Of a stretch of 48,320 bases of DNA, positions 22,552 through 30,155 are shown one piece after another. Origin of the DNA: Candidatus Blackburnbacteria bacterium (GTDB taxonomy: Bacteria; Patescibacteriota; Microgenomatia; UBA8517; UBA10165); contig JACPEJ010000001.1 in the NCBI GenBank assembly GCA_016183565.1, positions 178,257 to 226,576 on the forward strand, written 5' to 3'. The notes beneath the pieces are model-generated. The model made no database searches. It saw only the letters and a list, made by a program, of their open reading frames with translations, and was not told where the DNA came from. The stretch's first letter is position 1, and each line of letters begins with the position of its first letter. The position numbers and the translations under genes are program-made.

Positions 22552-24225
22552 ATGGATAAGTTGCGTTTTATTGCTGTTTCTGGTACGACAGATGTGACGG
22601 AGAATCTCTATGTCTATGAGTACTTGCCTGACATGGGTGGGGCGAAGGAGCTTATAGTTGTTGATTGTGGTGTTGGCTTTCCAGAAGAGTATGTTTATGG
22701 AGTAGATCTCTCAGTTCCTGATTTATCTTACCTTGTTAAGAATAGGGAAGGCTTAAAAGGAGTTTTTATTTCACACGCACATGAAGATCATTTTGGCGCT
22801 CTCCCCTTTTTGCTTAATGAAATTCCGGAGGTACCTATTTACTGTTCGAAGTTAGTTGCTGGTTTTATTGAAGACAAGCTGGTTGATTATGGAATAAGAG
22901 GTAAAAAGATAAATGTTATAAACCCTCAGGATATAGCGGTGAGGGTTGGTAATTTTACGATAGATTCTTTCAGGGTTACACATTCGGTTCCTGATTCATT
23001 GGGATTTTGTATTACCACTTCTGTTGGGAAAATATTCCATGTGCCGGATTATAAGTTTGACTGGACACCAGTTGATCAAAAACCTTTTGATGTTGCGAAG
23101 GCAGCAACTTTGGCTCGTGATGGGGTTCTTGCGCTTGCTTCAGATAGTTTGGGTAGTACCTCGGTTGGATATACTCAATCAGAGCTTGATCTTGAAAAGA
23201 ATTTAGAAGTTATTATTGAAGGGGCAGTGGGGCGAGTACTTTTTACAACGATTTCTTCAAATATCTCCAGAGTTCAGCAGGCGATAAATATTTCAAAACT
23301 GGTTGGGCGAAAGGTGGCTTTTGTCGGGCGTTCAACAGAAAGGAAAGCAGAGATTGCAAGAAACCTTGGTTATTTGAATTATGACGGAGGCATGGTAATT
23401 CCAATTAGGAAGGCTCAAAATTTGCCTCCTCGTCAGATAACTTATGTTATTTCCGGGTGCTATGGGCAGGTTGGGTCAGCGCTTTATCGTGTTTCGACTG
23501 ATGAACATCAGTTTTTGAAACTTCAGAAAGATGATGTTGTTATTTTCTCTGCTGATCCTGCTCCTCCGGGGACAGAACAAACGACAAATTATGTTGTTGA
23601 TAATCTTATTGAACGGGGGGCTGTTGTTCATTATTACGATACTCAAGAGGATTTACACGTCTCAGGGCATGGTTCGATAAAAGAGATAGAAATGCTTTTG
23701 TCTCTTGTTGGACCAAAGTTTCTTATTCCAATTGGAGGTACAGTGCGGCATATGAGAGCTTATAAAACTTTGGCTCAACAGATGGGGTGGGAGGGAAAGA
23801 ATGTATTTGAGCTTAGAAACGGGGATGTAGTGGAATTTACAAAAAATGATGCACGTTTAGGTGAGCGTGTTCATGTTAAGAGTCTTTTGGTTGATGGTTT
23901 GGGTATTGGAGATGTGGGCGAGATTGTTTTAAGTGATAGGAAGACTCTTGCAAAAGAAGGTGTTGTGTTGGCTGTTATACAAACAGACAAGAGCGGAAAT
24001 GTTGTGGGTACACCTGAGCTTATAAGTAGGGGCTTTGTTTTTGTGAAGGAGAATAAGAGTTTTTTTGAAAGAGCGTCGCAGGAGGTTTTGAAGGAAATAA
24101 GAAAAAAGGTTAGGGGGGGCAATGAGCGGGATATGAAGAGGGTTGTTGTGGATTTTCTGGAGAGATTCTTCTTTGATGAGACCGGGCGGCGGCCGATGAT
24201 ACTCCCGGTGGTTGTTGAGGTTTGA
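22552..24225 (+). CDS. rnj: Ribonuclease J
   Basis: This 557-aa metallo-beta-lactamase/beta-CASP nuclease is the main 5'-3' exonuclease/endonuclease of many bacteria lacking RNase E. The N-terminus LRFIAVSGTTDVTENLYVYEY matches RNase J. The metal-binding motif is FISHAHEDHFGALP (about residue 73), with further ligands HSVPDSLGF and HVPDYKFDWTPV. The beta-CASP part has SADPAPPGTE and DLHVSGHGSIKEIEMLL, and the C-terminal domain ends ETGRRPMILPVVVEV. HVPDYKFD differs from the usual HTGDFKFD but keeps the metal-binding Asp. With PNPase in the same window it would form the core of mRNA decay. Confidence 0.95.
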   Translation: MDKLRFIAVSGTTDVTENLYVYEYLPDMGGAKELIVVDCGVGFPEEYVYGVDLSVPDLSYLVKNREGLKGVFISHAHEDHFGALPFLLNEIPEVPIYCSKLVAGFIEDKLVDYGIRGKKINVINPQDIAVRVGNFTIDSFRVTHSVPDSLGFCITTSVGKIFHVPDYKFDWTPVDQKPFDVAKAATLARDGVLALASDSLGSTSVGYTQSELDLEKNLEVIIEGAVGRVLFTTISSNISRVQQAINISKLVGRKVAFVGRSTERKAEIARNLGYLNYDGGMVIPIRKAQNLPPRQITYVISGCYGQVGSALYRVSTDEHQFLKLQKDDVVIFSADPAPPGTEQTTNYVVDNLIERGAVVHYYDTQEDLHVSGHGSIKEIEMLLSLVGPKFLIPIGGTVRHMRAYKTLAQQMGWEGKNVFELRNGDVVEFTKNDARLGERVHVKSLLVDGLGIGDVGEIVLSDRKTLAKEGVVLAVIQTDKSGNVVGTPELISRGFVFVKENKSFFERASQEVLKEIRKKVRGGNERDMKRVVVDFLERFFFDETGRRPMILPVVVEV

Positions 24226-24282
24226 CTGGTTGGTGTTTGATAATATTTACAGTACAGTGCATGATCCTATCAGAAAAAAACC

Positions 24283-24579
24283 ATGTCGAAAAATAAGGAG
24301 ACAGAGCCATTAATGGACCAGCCCAAAGTTGTAGCGCGCTTGTGTTTAGATCCATCTGATCCAAAAAGCATCGAGGCAATAGATCTGCTACGAGAAGCTG
24401 GTTTTAGGGTGTTAGCTACGGGTGTTAGCGTTTTTGAACCAGAACTCCATGTTGGAGGTGTTACCTATTCTGGTATGGGAAACATAAGACGCTTTGTTAG
24501 TAGCGTAGGCCAGATACCGTCTAGTATTGGGAAAGCCAAGGATCAGGCTAGTGATAGTGCTGGGTGTAATGGAATGTAA
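24283..24579 (+). CDS. Small hypothetical protein, possibly thioredoxin-fold related
   Basis: This 98-aa protein has no recognised family. The core PKVVARLCLDPSDPKSIEAIDLLREAGFRVLATGVSVFEPELHVGGVTYSGMGNIRRFVSSV reads like beta-alpha-beta followed by E-P-x-L-x-V-G-G-x-x-Y-x-G-x-x-x-I-x-x-F, which resembles the C-terminal half of glutaredoxin-type proteins, but there is no CxxC. The tail is Ser/Ala-rich. It stands 57 nt after the RNase J gene and just before the structured non-coding region. The codon use and open frame look genuine. Confidence 0.55.
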   Translation: MSKNKETEPLMDQPKVVARLCLDPSDPKSIEAIDLLREAGFRVLATGVSVFEPELHVGGVTYSGMGNIRRFVSSVGQIPSSIGKAKDQASDSAGCNGM

Positions 24580-24585
24580 GCTGTT

Positions 24586-24643
24586 GATACCATGATTTGA
24601 ATCATGGTATCAGTGTATAGTGCATCGATTTAGCTTCCCTGGT
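24586..24643 (+). repeat. Palindrome plus TTTAGCTTCCCTGGT: left copy of a direct repeat
   Basis: A perfect palindrome with 12-bp arms GATACCATGATT (24586-24597) and AATCATGGTATC (24600-24611), then TTTAGCTTCCCTGGT at 24629-24643. The same order recurs at 25734-25783, so the two copies bound a unit of about 1.15 kb holding the folded region and the DUF4258/DUF2283 pair. Confidence 0.85.
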
Positions 24644-25077
24644 GAGCAGGGGAGAATTGTTTTAGTTTAGGGACTTCTCCCCTCTCCTTAACCTACTCTC
24701 CCAAGTTGTGGAGCCTTTGCAGTAGTTGACCGGTTTGGGTTCAGTCAAACCTAAATTGGCTCCCAGCCCTCAGCAATTTCTCCTCAGCACTTGCCGTTGG
24801 AGTCCGCCTCGTCAGCGGAACCGAGTCACCTTAACCCTGCATAGCAGTTTGTTCAGTCACTGCTCACTAGGGAAGCTAAATTATGTCGGGCTGGTTGTTA
24901 ACAGGCTTTCGTAAGGAGTTCTCTGCCTGTACGCTCTGCAACCTCACAAGAACTCTGCTTTGGCCTTGCGGCATTTAAGGGGATTCAGCTCAAGCCCCCA
25001 CCCGATTCTTCTTAACCCGCCTTCTGGCGGGTCCTGCGAGTGGTTTACTTGCTGGTCGCTGAAGACGAAAGAAGAAT
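24628..25077 (+). ncRNA. Candidate large structured RNA, family not recognised
   Basis: About 450 nt have no plausible gene but dense pairing. A 22-pair helix (24628-24649 with 24860-24881, one G-U) closes a multibranch core: 24649-24656/24675-24682, 24710-24715/24758-24763 enclosing 24732-24737/24746-24751, and 24803-24807/24815-24819. A second part is closed by 24886-24890/25001-25005 and contains a pseudoknot: 24901-24906 pairs with 24925-24930, while 24916-24922 pairs with 24949-24955. A third hairpin pairs 25005-25013 with 25069-25077 around ACCCGCC-TTCT-GGCGGGT (25015-25032). TATAGT at 24616-24621 would start transcription near 24628, the first base of the closing helix. I saw no motifs of tmRNA, RNase P RNA, SRP RNA or group II intron domain V. 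Strand is inferred. Confidence 0.55.
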
Positions 25078-25158
25078 ATTAAGTTTGCAATTTGACATGG
25101 AGTCTAACTTAGCAGCAAAAGGTATCTTTGTCAAGCTATCAAACTATATCAATTATTG

Positions 25159-25167
25159 TGCTACACT
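25159..25167 (+). promoter_or_regulatory. Extended -10 promoter of the DUF4258-DUF2283 pair
   Basis: TGC-TACACT ends 8 nt before the GTG at 25176. An alternative is TTGTCA (25128-25133), a 17-nt spacer and AATTAT (25151-25156). Confidence 0.45.
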
Positions 25168-25175
25168 GAATTGCG

Positions 25176-25436
25176 GTGAGGATAGTTTTTACGAAACATG
25201 CCATATGGAAGTTTGCTGATCTTGAGAAGATGGGGTGGAGGCTTGGACGAGAAGATGTAAGGAGTGCCATCCTTTTTCCAGACAGCGGGCCCGTTGATAG
25301 TGGCTATGGCGCACTGGCGGTTCTTAAAAAGCTCGACGAGAGACATAACTTGCGGGTGATATACGTGACCCGGGATGATATAATTACTGTGATTACGTTT
25401 TACCCTACGGAAAGTGGAAGATATGAACAAAAGTAA
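25176..25436 (+). CDS. DUF4258-like protein (putative toxin-like partner)
   Basis: This 86-aa protein begins MRIVFTKHAIWKF, has GREDVRSAILFPDSG in the middle and ends LRVIYVTRDDIITVITFYPTESGRY. The early T-K-H-A-x-x-K/R-F, the E-D-V-x-x-A-I/L-x-x-P and the late hydrophobic strand V-I-T-x-Y-P are typical of the DUF4258 family, a small RelE/BrnT-like fold. It overlaps the DUF2283 gene by 14 nt, the arrangement of a toxin-antitoxin-like pair. The GTG start fits the nearly leaderless promoter. Toxicity has not been shown by anything in the sequence. Confidence 0.7.
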   Translation: MRIVFTKHAIWKFADLEKMGWRLGREDVRSAILFPDSGPVDSGYGALAVLKKLDERHNLRVIYVTRDDIITVITFYPTESGRYEQK

Positions 25437-25665
25437 AAAACCAACCAAAAGAATTTACTACGAATCAGAGGATGATGTGCTTAACATCTGGTTTTCAGAG
25501 AAGAAAATTGACTATGCTGAGGATGCGGGTGGTGTGATTGTGCACTTTACCGAAGACGGTGAACCTGTTTATATGGAAGTTCTTTTTGCCTCAAGGTTTT
25601 TGAAAGATATACACAAAACTTTGCCGAAAGAAGTTAAGAAACAAATCTGGTCAGCCATTAATTGA
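25423..25665 (+). CDS. DUF2283-like protein
   Basis: This 80-aa protein has KRIYYESEDDVLNIWFSEKKIDYAEDAGGVIVHFTEDGEPVYMEVLFASRFL, which matches the DUF2283 pattern (Y-D-x-x-x-D-x-L-x-I-x-F, then G-V-I-x-x-x-D-x-x-G-x-x-V-x-x-E-x-L-x-A). These small proteins are often encoded beside DUF4258-type genes. ATG 25423 has GGAAG a few nt upstream and lies inside the previous gene; an upstream GTG at 25414 is possible. It is probably the antitoxin-like member of the pair, by analogy. Confidence 0.75.
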   Translation: MNKSKKPTKRIYYESEDDVLNIWFSEKKIDYAEDAGGVIVHFTEDGEPVYMEVLFASRFLKDIHKTLPKEVKKQIWSAIN

Positions 25666-25733
25666 TGTCCCGCTCGCAAAAAGGTTTTGTGCCGCTCCCC
25701 CTTGAGTTCTTTTTTGGTTATTCTAGCTTACTT

Positions 25734-25783
25734 GATACCATGATTCGAATTGTGGTATTAGTTTAGCTTCCCTGGTAAGTGAG
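25734..25783 (+). repeat. Right copy of the palindrome/TTTAGCTTCCCTGGT direct repeat
   Basis: TTGATACCATGATT-C-GAATTGTGGTATTAG is followed directly by TTTAGCTTCCCTGGT. Compared with the left copy the palindrome has decayed at a few positions and a 14-nt stretch between the two parts is missing. The rest of the 246-nt gap before ftsK holds the ftsK promoter and nothing else I could recognise. Confidence 0.8.
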
Positions 25784-25871
25784 TTGGTGAGTGTTGTGGA
25801 AGTTTTGTTTTTGGTACCCGTGATGCCCTTCGCGCTTTTGATATATTCAATCGAAGATCTCATATGACCTA

Positions 25872-25902
25872 TTGTACTTTGTGCTCTTAGATCGGTTATA
25901 AT
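25872..25902 (+). promoter_or_regulatory. Promoter of ftsK
   Basis: TTGTAC (25872-25877), a 19-nt spacer and a perfect TATAAT (25897-25902), ending 9 nt before the ATG at 25912. Confidence 0.55.
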
Positions 25903-25911
25903 TACGTTATC

Positions 25912-27978
25912 ATGCCCAGAGGACGTCGGAGCCGTTTTTGGCGTCGAGGTTTTAATTTAAAACTTAAAAAGCATACAGTTACTGCAATTGCTCAAATTCT
26001 TTGTTTTGCAGTTTCGGGTCTTGTGGTAGTCTCTTTCTCGAGACAGGGAGCAGTTCTTTTAGCGTTGAATCGCTTCCTGTTAAATTATTTTTCCTGGACA
26101 GCTCTTTTTATTCCGTTTTTTTTCGTTGTTTCAGGTTTAATGCTCTCTCGTTTTAAAACTCCTCTCAATCAACCTACGGTTCTTATAGGAAGTGCGCTTT
26201 TTGCCCTTTGTGCAGCAGCTATCAGCCGAGCTGGTCTGTTTGGACGGGAAACTTGGTTTGCCATTTCGGCTTTGGTTACACCAGTTGGTGCTTTTGTTGT
26301 TTTTTTTGGAGGCGCTGTTATCGGCATTCTTGTATTTTTCAACACTTCTTTAGATCGGGTTTTTGCCCTGTTTGTCTCGCTTCTTGTGCTATTTCGACGT
26401 TTGATTCTTGGAGAACAAAAAAAGCCTGGTTTTGAGGTTAAGGGGAATATTAAAGTAAGTGGTGGAGCACCGCAGCCTGGAAAAGTGGCGAGTGATGAAA
26501 TTAAACAAGGAGCGATGGCTCCGGCGGTGAATCTTCCTGGGCAACAGGGAGTTTGGGAGTACCCGCCTCTTTCTCTCCTTTCTGAGTCCGTTTCTGGTAA
26601 AGCTGATAGGGGGGATATTAAATCTCATGCAGATGTGATTGAGCGAACACTTGATTCTTTTGGGATAAAGTCGAAAGTGGTTGAGGTTAATTTAGGTCCT
26701 GCTGTTACACAATATGCAATTGAGGTTGCTTTGGGGACGAAGCTTTCAAAAATTACTAATCTCTCAAATGATTTGGCTCTTGCTCTTGCTGCTCCTTCAG
26801 GTCAGATAAGAATTGAGGCTCCTATTCCAGGGCGTTCTCTTGTCGGAATTGAGCTGCCTAATAGGTCTCCTGAGTTCGTAGGATTAAGACAAATACTTGA
26901 GGCGGACGCGATGCGGGAGGCCAAGTCTAAGCTTACAGTTGCTCTAGGGTTGGACGTTGCCGGGAAGCCCATTGTTGCGGATCTAACAAAGATGCCGCAT
27001 GCTCTTATTGCAGGTCAGACTGGTTCTGGAAAATCTGTTGCTTTGAATTCTTTCATTTCCTCGATTCTTTTTCGTGCATCGCCTAATGAGGTTAAGTTTA
27101 TCCTTGTTGATCCTAAGCGTGTGGAGTTGACTGCTTATAATGGGGTGTCCCACCTTTTAACTCCGGTTATAACAGAGCCGGCTAAAGTCGTTTCTGCACT
27201 TAAGTATTTGGTTTCGGAAATGGAACAGCGTTATAAGATGTTTGCTGAAGTGGGGGCTCGGAACATAATGTCTTATAACGAGATGTCAGGCTTTCAGGCT
27301 TTGCCTGCGATAGTTTTGGTTATTGATGAATTGGCGGATATCATGCTTTTTGCTCCTGCTGAAGTGGAGGATACTATTACCAGGCTTGCTCAGATGAGTC
27401 GTGCAACTGGGATTCACATGCTTCTTTCAACACAACGGCCTTCTGTTGATGTTTTGACAGGACTTATAAAAGCTAATATTCCTTGCCGAATAGCATTTGC
27501 TGTCTCTTCACTTGTTGATTCGCGGGTTATTTTAGATACACCTGGAGCTGAGAAGCTTTTGGGTCGAGGGGATATGCTTTATCTTCCTCCGGACGAGGCG
27601 AAGCCGAAGCGTATTCAGGGTACGTATGTTTCGGATAGTGATACAAACAGGATGATTGAATTTTTGAGGAAAACTGGTGTTGCACCTCAGTATACGGAAG
27701 AAGTTACGTCGATGCCGGTTAGGTCTTTTCCAGGACATGGTGGAGGAAGTGGGGAGAAAGACGAGTTTTTTGAGGAGTCAGTACGAGTAGTTTGTGGGAA
27801 TGATCGAGCATCTGCATCTTTATTACAGAGACGTTTGTCCATTGGCTATGCAAGAGCTGCTAGAATTCTTGATCAGCTTGAGGCAGCAGGTGTGGTGGGT
27901 CCTCAAGATGGATCTAAACCTAGAGAAGTCCTAATTGGTAATGCTGAAGAGTTTTTGGCATCTCAAGGTGCTCCTTAA
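25912..27978 (+). CDS. ftsK: DNA translocase FtsK/SpoIIIE
   Basis: This 688-aa protein clears chromosomal DNA through the closing septum. The N-terminal membrane domain has about four spans (residues 20-165). A short linker replaces the long one of E. coli. The alpha domain contains DSFGIKSKVVEVNLGPAVTQYAIEV. The RecA-like motor has Walker A AGQTGSGKSV (about 366-375), DPKRVELTAYNGVSHLL, Walker B IVLVIDELADIML (about 466-478) and HMLLSTQRPSVDVLTGLIKANIPCRIAF. The C-terminal winged-helix gamma domain that reads orientation sequences is present (DRASASLLQRRLSIGYARAARILDQLEAAGVVGPQDG). It is complete for a compact FtsK. Confidence 0.97.
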   Translation: MPRGRRSRFWRRGFNLKLKKHTVTAIAQILCFAVSGLVVVSFSRQGAVLLALNRFLLNYFSWTALFIPFFFVVSGLMLSRFKTPLNQPTVLIGSALFALCAAAISRAGLFGRETWFAISALVTPVGAFVVFFGGAVIGILVFFNTSLDRVFALFVSLLVLFRRLILGEQKKPGFEVKGNIKVSGGAPQPGKVASDEIKQGAMAPAVNLPGQQGVWEYPPLSLLSESVSGKADRGDIKSHADVIERTLDSFGIKSKVVEVNLGPAVTQYAIEVALGTKLSKITNLSNDLALALAAPSGQIRIEAPIPGRSLVGIELPNRSPEFVGLRQILEADAMREAKSKLTVALGLDVAGKPIVADLTKMPHALIAGQTGSGKSVALNSFISSILFRASPNEVKFILVDPKRVELTAYNGVSHLLTPVITEPAKVVSALKYLVSEMEQRYKMFAEVGARNIMSYNEMSGFQALPAIVLVIDELADIMLFAPAEVEDTITRLAQMSRATGIHMLLSTQRPSVDVLTGLIKANIPCRIAFAVSSLVDSRVILDTPGAEKLLGRGDMLYLPPDEAKPKRIQGTYVSDSDTNRMIEFLRKTGVAPQYTEEVTSMPVRSFPGHGGGSGEKDEFFEESVRVVCGNDRASASLLQRRLSIGYARAARILDQLEAAGVVGPQDGSKPREVLIGNAEEFLASQGAP

Positions 27979-27998
27979 TGAGTTCTTCTTAATTATTC

Positions 27999-28604
27999 AT
28001 GAGAACTGCTGGTACGTTGTTGCAACAAAAAAGAGAAGAGAAAAATATCTCGCTTGAGTTTGTGGCGAACAGGACGAAGATTAAAGAGAAATTTTTGGAG
28101 GCTTTGGAAAGATCTGATTGGTCATCCCTGCCGAATTTTACTGTTACACAGGGGTTTGCCAGAAGTTATGCAACTACGGTTGGTGCTGATCCTGATTTAG
28201 TCCTTGCGCTTTTAAGAAGGGATTTTCCTAAAATTCTAACGCAGCGTGTGTTAAAAGAAATATCTATGAGTGATCGGTTTGTTTGGACGCCGAGGGCTAC
28301 TGTTGTATCAGTAACTTTATTGGCTACAGTTGCGGTTGTATTTTATTTAGTAAGACAGTATTTTTTATTTGTTTCACCTCCATATCTTGAGGTAACTGCT
28401 ATACGATCAGAAAAAGGTGTGGTTGTTTCAGGAAAAACTAGTTCGTTTGCAACTTTGGAGGTTAACAACAAACCAGTTTTGGTTGGGCAAGATGGGGTGT
28501 TTAGTCTTAATTTAGAAGAGTCAGAAGTGGGGCAAACAGTTGCAGTTAAGGCTTTGTCAAGAAATGGGAAAGAAACTACAAGGGTAACACCAGTGGCTCA
28601 GTGA
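27999..28604 (+). CDS. RodZ-like helix-turn-helix membrane protein
   Basis: This 201-aa protein has an N-terminal HTH of the RodZ type (GTLLQQKREEKNISLEFVANRTKIKEKFLEALERSDWSSLPNFTVTQGFARSYATTVGADPDLVL, residues 4-75). It has one membrane span at about 102-120 (TVVSVTLLATVAVVFYLV) and an extracytoplasmic Ig-like beta domain (YLEVTAIRSEKGVVVSGKTSSFATLEVNNKPVLVGQDGVFSLNLEES). In rod-shaped bacteria RodZ links MreB to the wall machinery, but no mreB is in view. It follows ftsK by 20 nt, fitting a cell-shape/division transcript. Confidence 0.85.
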   Translation: MRTAGTLLQQKREEKNISLEFVANRTKIKEKFLEALERSDWSSLPNFTVTQGFARSYATTVGADPDLVLALLRRDFPKILTQRVLKEISMSDRFVWTPRATVVSVTLLATVAVVFYLVRQYFLFVSPPYLEVTAIRSEKGVVVSGKTSSFATLEVNNKPVLVGQDGVFSLNLEESEVGQTVAVKALSRNGKETTRVTPVAQ

Positions 28605-28641
28605 TCAGTCTAAGTCTAAATCTAAGCATGGAATTTACTAC

Positions 28642-28670
28642 TTGTACTACCTTTACTACTTATGTTACTT
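28642..28670 (+). promoter_or_regulatory. Promoter of the small membrane protein at 28676
   Basis: TTGTAC (28642-28647), a 17-nt spacer and TTACTT (28665-28670), ending 5 nt before the ATG. The -10 is weak but the spacing is ideal. Confidence 0.4.
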
Positions 28671-28675
28671 TTTAA

Positions 28676-29083
28676 ATGATGGATCCTGTCCGAGTACTGC
28701 TATTTCTAGTTGTAACTGTTCTTACAGGTCTTCTTGTTGGTGTTGGGGTACAGTCTTTTTTGATATTGCGTGATCTTCGTCGGACTATGGCTAAATTTAA
28801 TAAAATTCTTGATGATGTTTCTGTTGTATCAAGTTCCATTGCCCGTCCAGTTTCAGGCCTTGCGCATTTAATTGATGGTTTGAAGAATATTAAGGATATA
28901 GTGGATGGGATGTTGGAGAAGAAGGAGAAAACAGTGGAGGTTGAGACTTTTGATACTCCACTGCCTCGTCTTTCGATTGAGGAAAGTTTTAGTACTCCAC
29001 TGGAGTCCAGTTCTTCGATTTCTGCTCTCCAGGAGCGCGGTCGCCGCTTTTTCCATAGAGACGGTAAACCGTTGACTTCTTAA
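28676..29083 (+). CDS. Small membrane protein, DUF948-like
   Basis: This 135-aa protein has one N-terminal membrane span (VLLFLVVTVLTGLLVGVGVQSFLIL), then an amphipathic helix DLRRTMAKFNKILDDVSVVSSSIARPVSGLAHLIDGLKNIKDIVDGML, and a Ser-rich tail ending RGRRFFHRDGKPL. The TM plus heptad-like helix pattern resembles DUF948-type proteins. It is probably anchored in the cytoplasmic membrane with the helix inside. Function unknown. Confidence 0.65.
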   Translation: MMDPVRVLLFLVVTVLTGLLVGVGVQSFLILRDLRRTMAKFNKILDDVSVVSSSIARPVSGLAHLIDGLKNIKDIVDGMLEKKEKTVEVETFDTPLPRLSIEESFSTPLESSSSISALQERGRRFFHRDGKPLTS

Positions 29084-29090
29084 TGTAAGA

Positions 29091-29720
29091 GTGTTTTACT
29101 GGATTAGAGTGAACAAAGATCCTCAACGTGGTTTTGCAGCATTTGTTCTTCTTTTTGTTGTTCTTTTGGTTGGAGTTGGTGCTGGAGCTTATTATTATGG
29201 CAAGGGTAGTTTGAAACTTCCTGTTGTTGCACCACAGGTGTCACCAAGCTCGGAAATTTCAACTCCATCATCAACCACTGATGAAACTGTGAACTGGAAA
29301 GTTTATATGGACCAACGATATGGCTTTTCTTTCAAATATCCAAGTGATTGGGATACAACAAATTTAGGAACAAGTTTGGTTGTCGCACCCCAGTCTGTTG
29401 TGGATGGTATTAAAAAAATTGCTGGAGGATTTGGTGGAGGGAAAGGGTTGGTATCTTCTTTGTATGTAAACAAACAAAGAGTTCCTACGAAATCCGATGG
29501 ATTTCAAAAAGTTTCTTCAACTCAAATTGTGGTTGGTGGCAAAAATGCGACACTTCACACTATTACTGTTACTCAGGCGAGTCCTTTAGGGGAATCAGGA
29601 GAGCGGGTTATTCAAGTAGAAATCCCGTTCGAAAAAGGTTTTGTAGAATATGAGTTACTAGATACAAGGTATCGTTCTATATACGACCAAATTCTCTCCA
29701 CTTTCAAGTTCGCTAATTAG
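29091..29720 (+). CDS. Secreted PsbP-like domain protein
   Basis: This 209-aa protein has an N-terminal anchor (GFAAFVLLFVVLLVGVGAGAYYYG), a Ser/Pro linker and a domain starting VNWKVYMDQRYGFSFKYPSDWD and ending YRSIYDQILSTFKFAN. The same frame of conserved residues (W-x-x-Y, Y-x-F-x-Y-P-x-x-W, IxSTFKF) is found in the protein at 20160-20741, so the two are paralogs in architecture, although this one lacks the Cys motif. The start could be the GTG at 29091 or the GTG at 29109. Function unknown; it probably lies outside the membrane. Confidence 0.75.
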   Translation: MFYWIRVNKDPQRGFAAFVLLFVVLLVGVGAGAYYYGKGSLKLPVVAPQVSPSSEISTPSSTTDETVNWKVYMDQRYGFSFKYPSDWDTTNLGTSLVVAPQSVVDGIKKIAGGFGGGKGLVSSLYVNKQRVPTKSDGFQKVSSTQIVVGGKNATLHTITVTQASPLGESGERVIQVEIPFEKGFVEYELLDTRYRSIYDQILSTFKFAN

Positions 29721-29755
29721 CTTCTGGTTTTGATCTCATTGAATCTTGAAAATTG

Positions 29756-29764
29756 TGCTATAAT
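29756..29764 (+). promoter_or_regulatory. Extended consensus -10 (TGC-TATAAT)
   Basis: A perfect TATAAT (29759-29764) with TG one base upstream. It would drive the DUF5678 gene with a leader of about 40 nt. Confidence 0.6.
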
Positions 29765-29811
29765 TTCGTAGGAATTGTCAATCAAATTCCGGTTTGGTTG
29801 TACTGAAAATC

Positions 29812-30015
29812 ATGGGAACTATTAACTGGTCAAAGCTTTTTAAGCAGTATGTTGGTATGTGGGTGGCTCTTGCAGAAGACGAAAAAACTGTTGTTGCTGC
29901 ATCTAAGAATGCAAAGGCAGCTTTCGACGAAGCTAGGAAGGCAGAGTTAAAAGTGCCAATTATGTTAAAAGTACCAGAAGAGTCAATCCCATATATTGGT
30001 GCGGGCTCCAAATGA
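29812..30015 (+). CDS. DUF5678-like small protein
   Basis: This 67-aa protein reads NWSKLFKQYVGMWVALAEDEKTVVAASKNAKAAFDEARKAELKVPIMLKVPEESIPYIGAG. The pattern W-x-x-L-x-x-x-Y-x-G-x-W-V-A-L and a late K-V-P with Y-I-G is the DUF5678 signature, found in many small bacterial and archaeal ORFs, often near toxin-antitoxin or mobile regions. The start is the ATG at 29812; a TTG at 29794 would add six residues. No function is known. Confidence 0.75.
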   Translation: MGTINWSKLFKQYVGMWVALAEDEKTVVAASKNAKAAFDEARKAELKVPIMLKVPEESIPYIGAGSK

Positions 30016-30100
30016 AATTTTCTTACAGGGAATTAGAAGTAACGCCCTCTCCCGCATCTCTTGAAAGAAATGTGATGTTTTCGTTAGTGTAGTAGTGAAG

Positions 30101-30149
30101 ATGGTACTTGTGTGTACCAATTGACATATGATTGTGTATACAATATAAT
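30101..30149 (+). promoter_or_regulatory. Promoter and operator of the Phd-RelE module
   Basis: Perfect TTGACA (30121-30126), a 17-nt spacer and a perfect TATAAT (30144-30149), ending 6 nt before the ATG. Two inverted repeats, TGGTAC-TTGTGT-GTACCA just upstream and ATTGT-GTAT-ACAAT inside the spacer, resemble TGTACA-core operators bound by Phd/YefM antitoxins. Confidence 0.75.
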
Positions 30150-30155
30150 GTCAGC

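Noticed and set aside
24803-24819. Hammerhead ribozyme core on the minus strand (CTGACGA)
   Set aside because: The CTGANGA box is there, but no GAAA follows the small stem and no cleavage-site stem can be formed. It is probably chance.
24628-25077. tmRNA, RNase P RNA, SRP RNA or group II intron
   Set aside because: I looked on both strands for the tag ORF and T-arm of tmRNA, the GAGGAAAGTCC core of RNase P RNA, the GGAAGGAAGCAG loop of SRP RNA and a domain V hairpin. None is present.
26208-26435. Alternative-frame protein within ftsK
   Set aside because: It is Cys/Trp-rich nonsense in the +1 frame of the membrane-spanning region, and the FtsK frame is uninterrupted.
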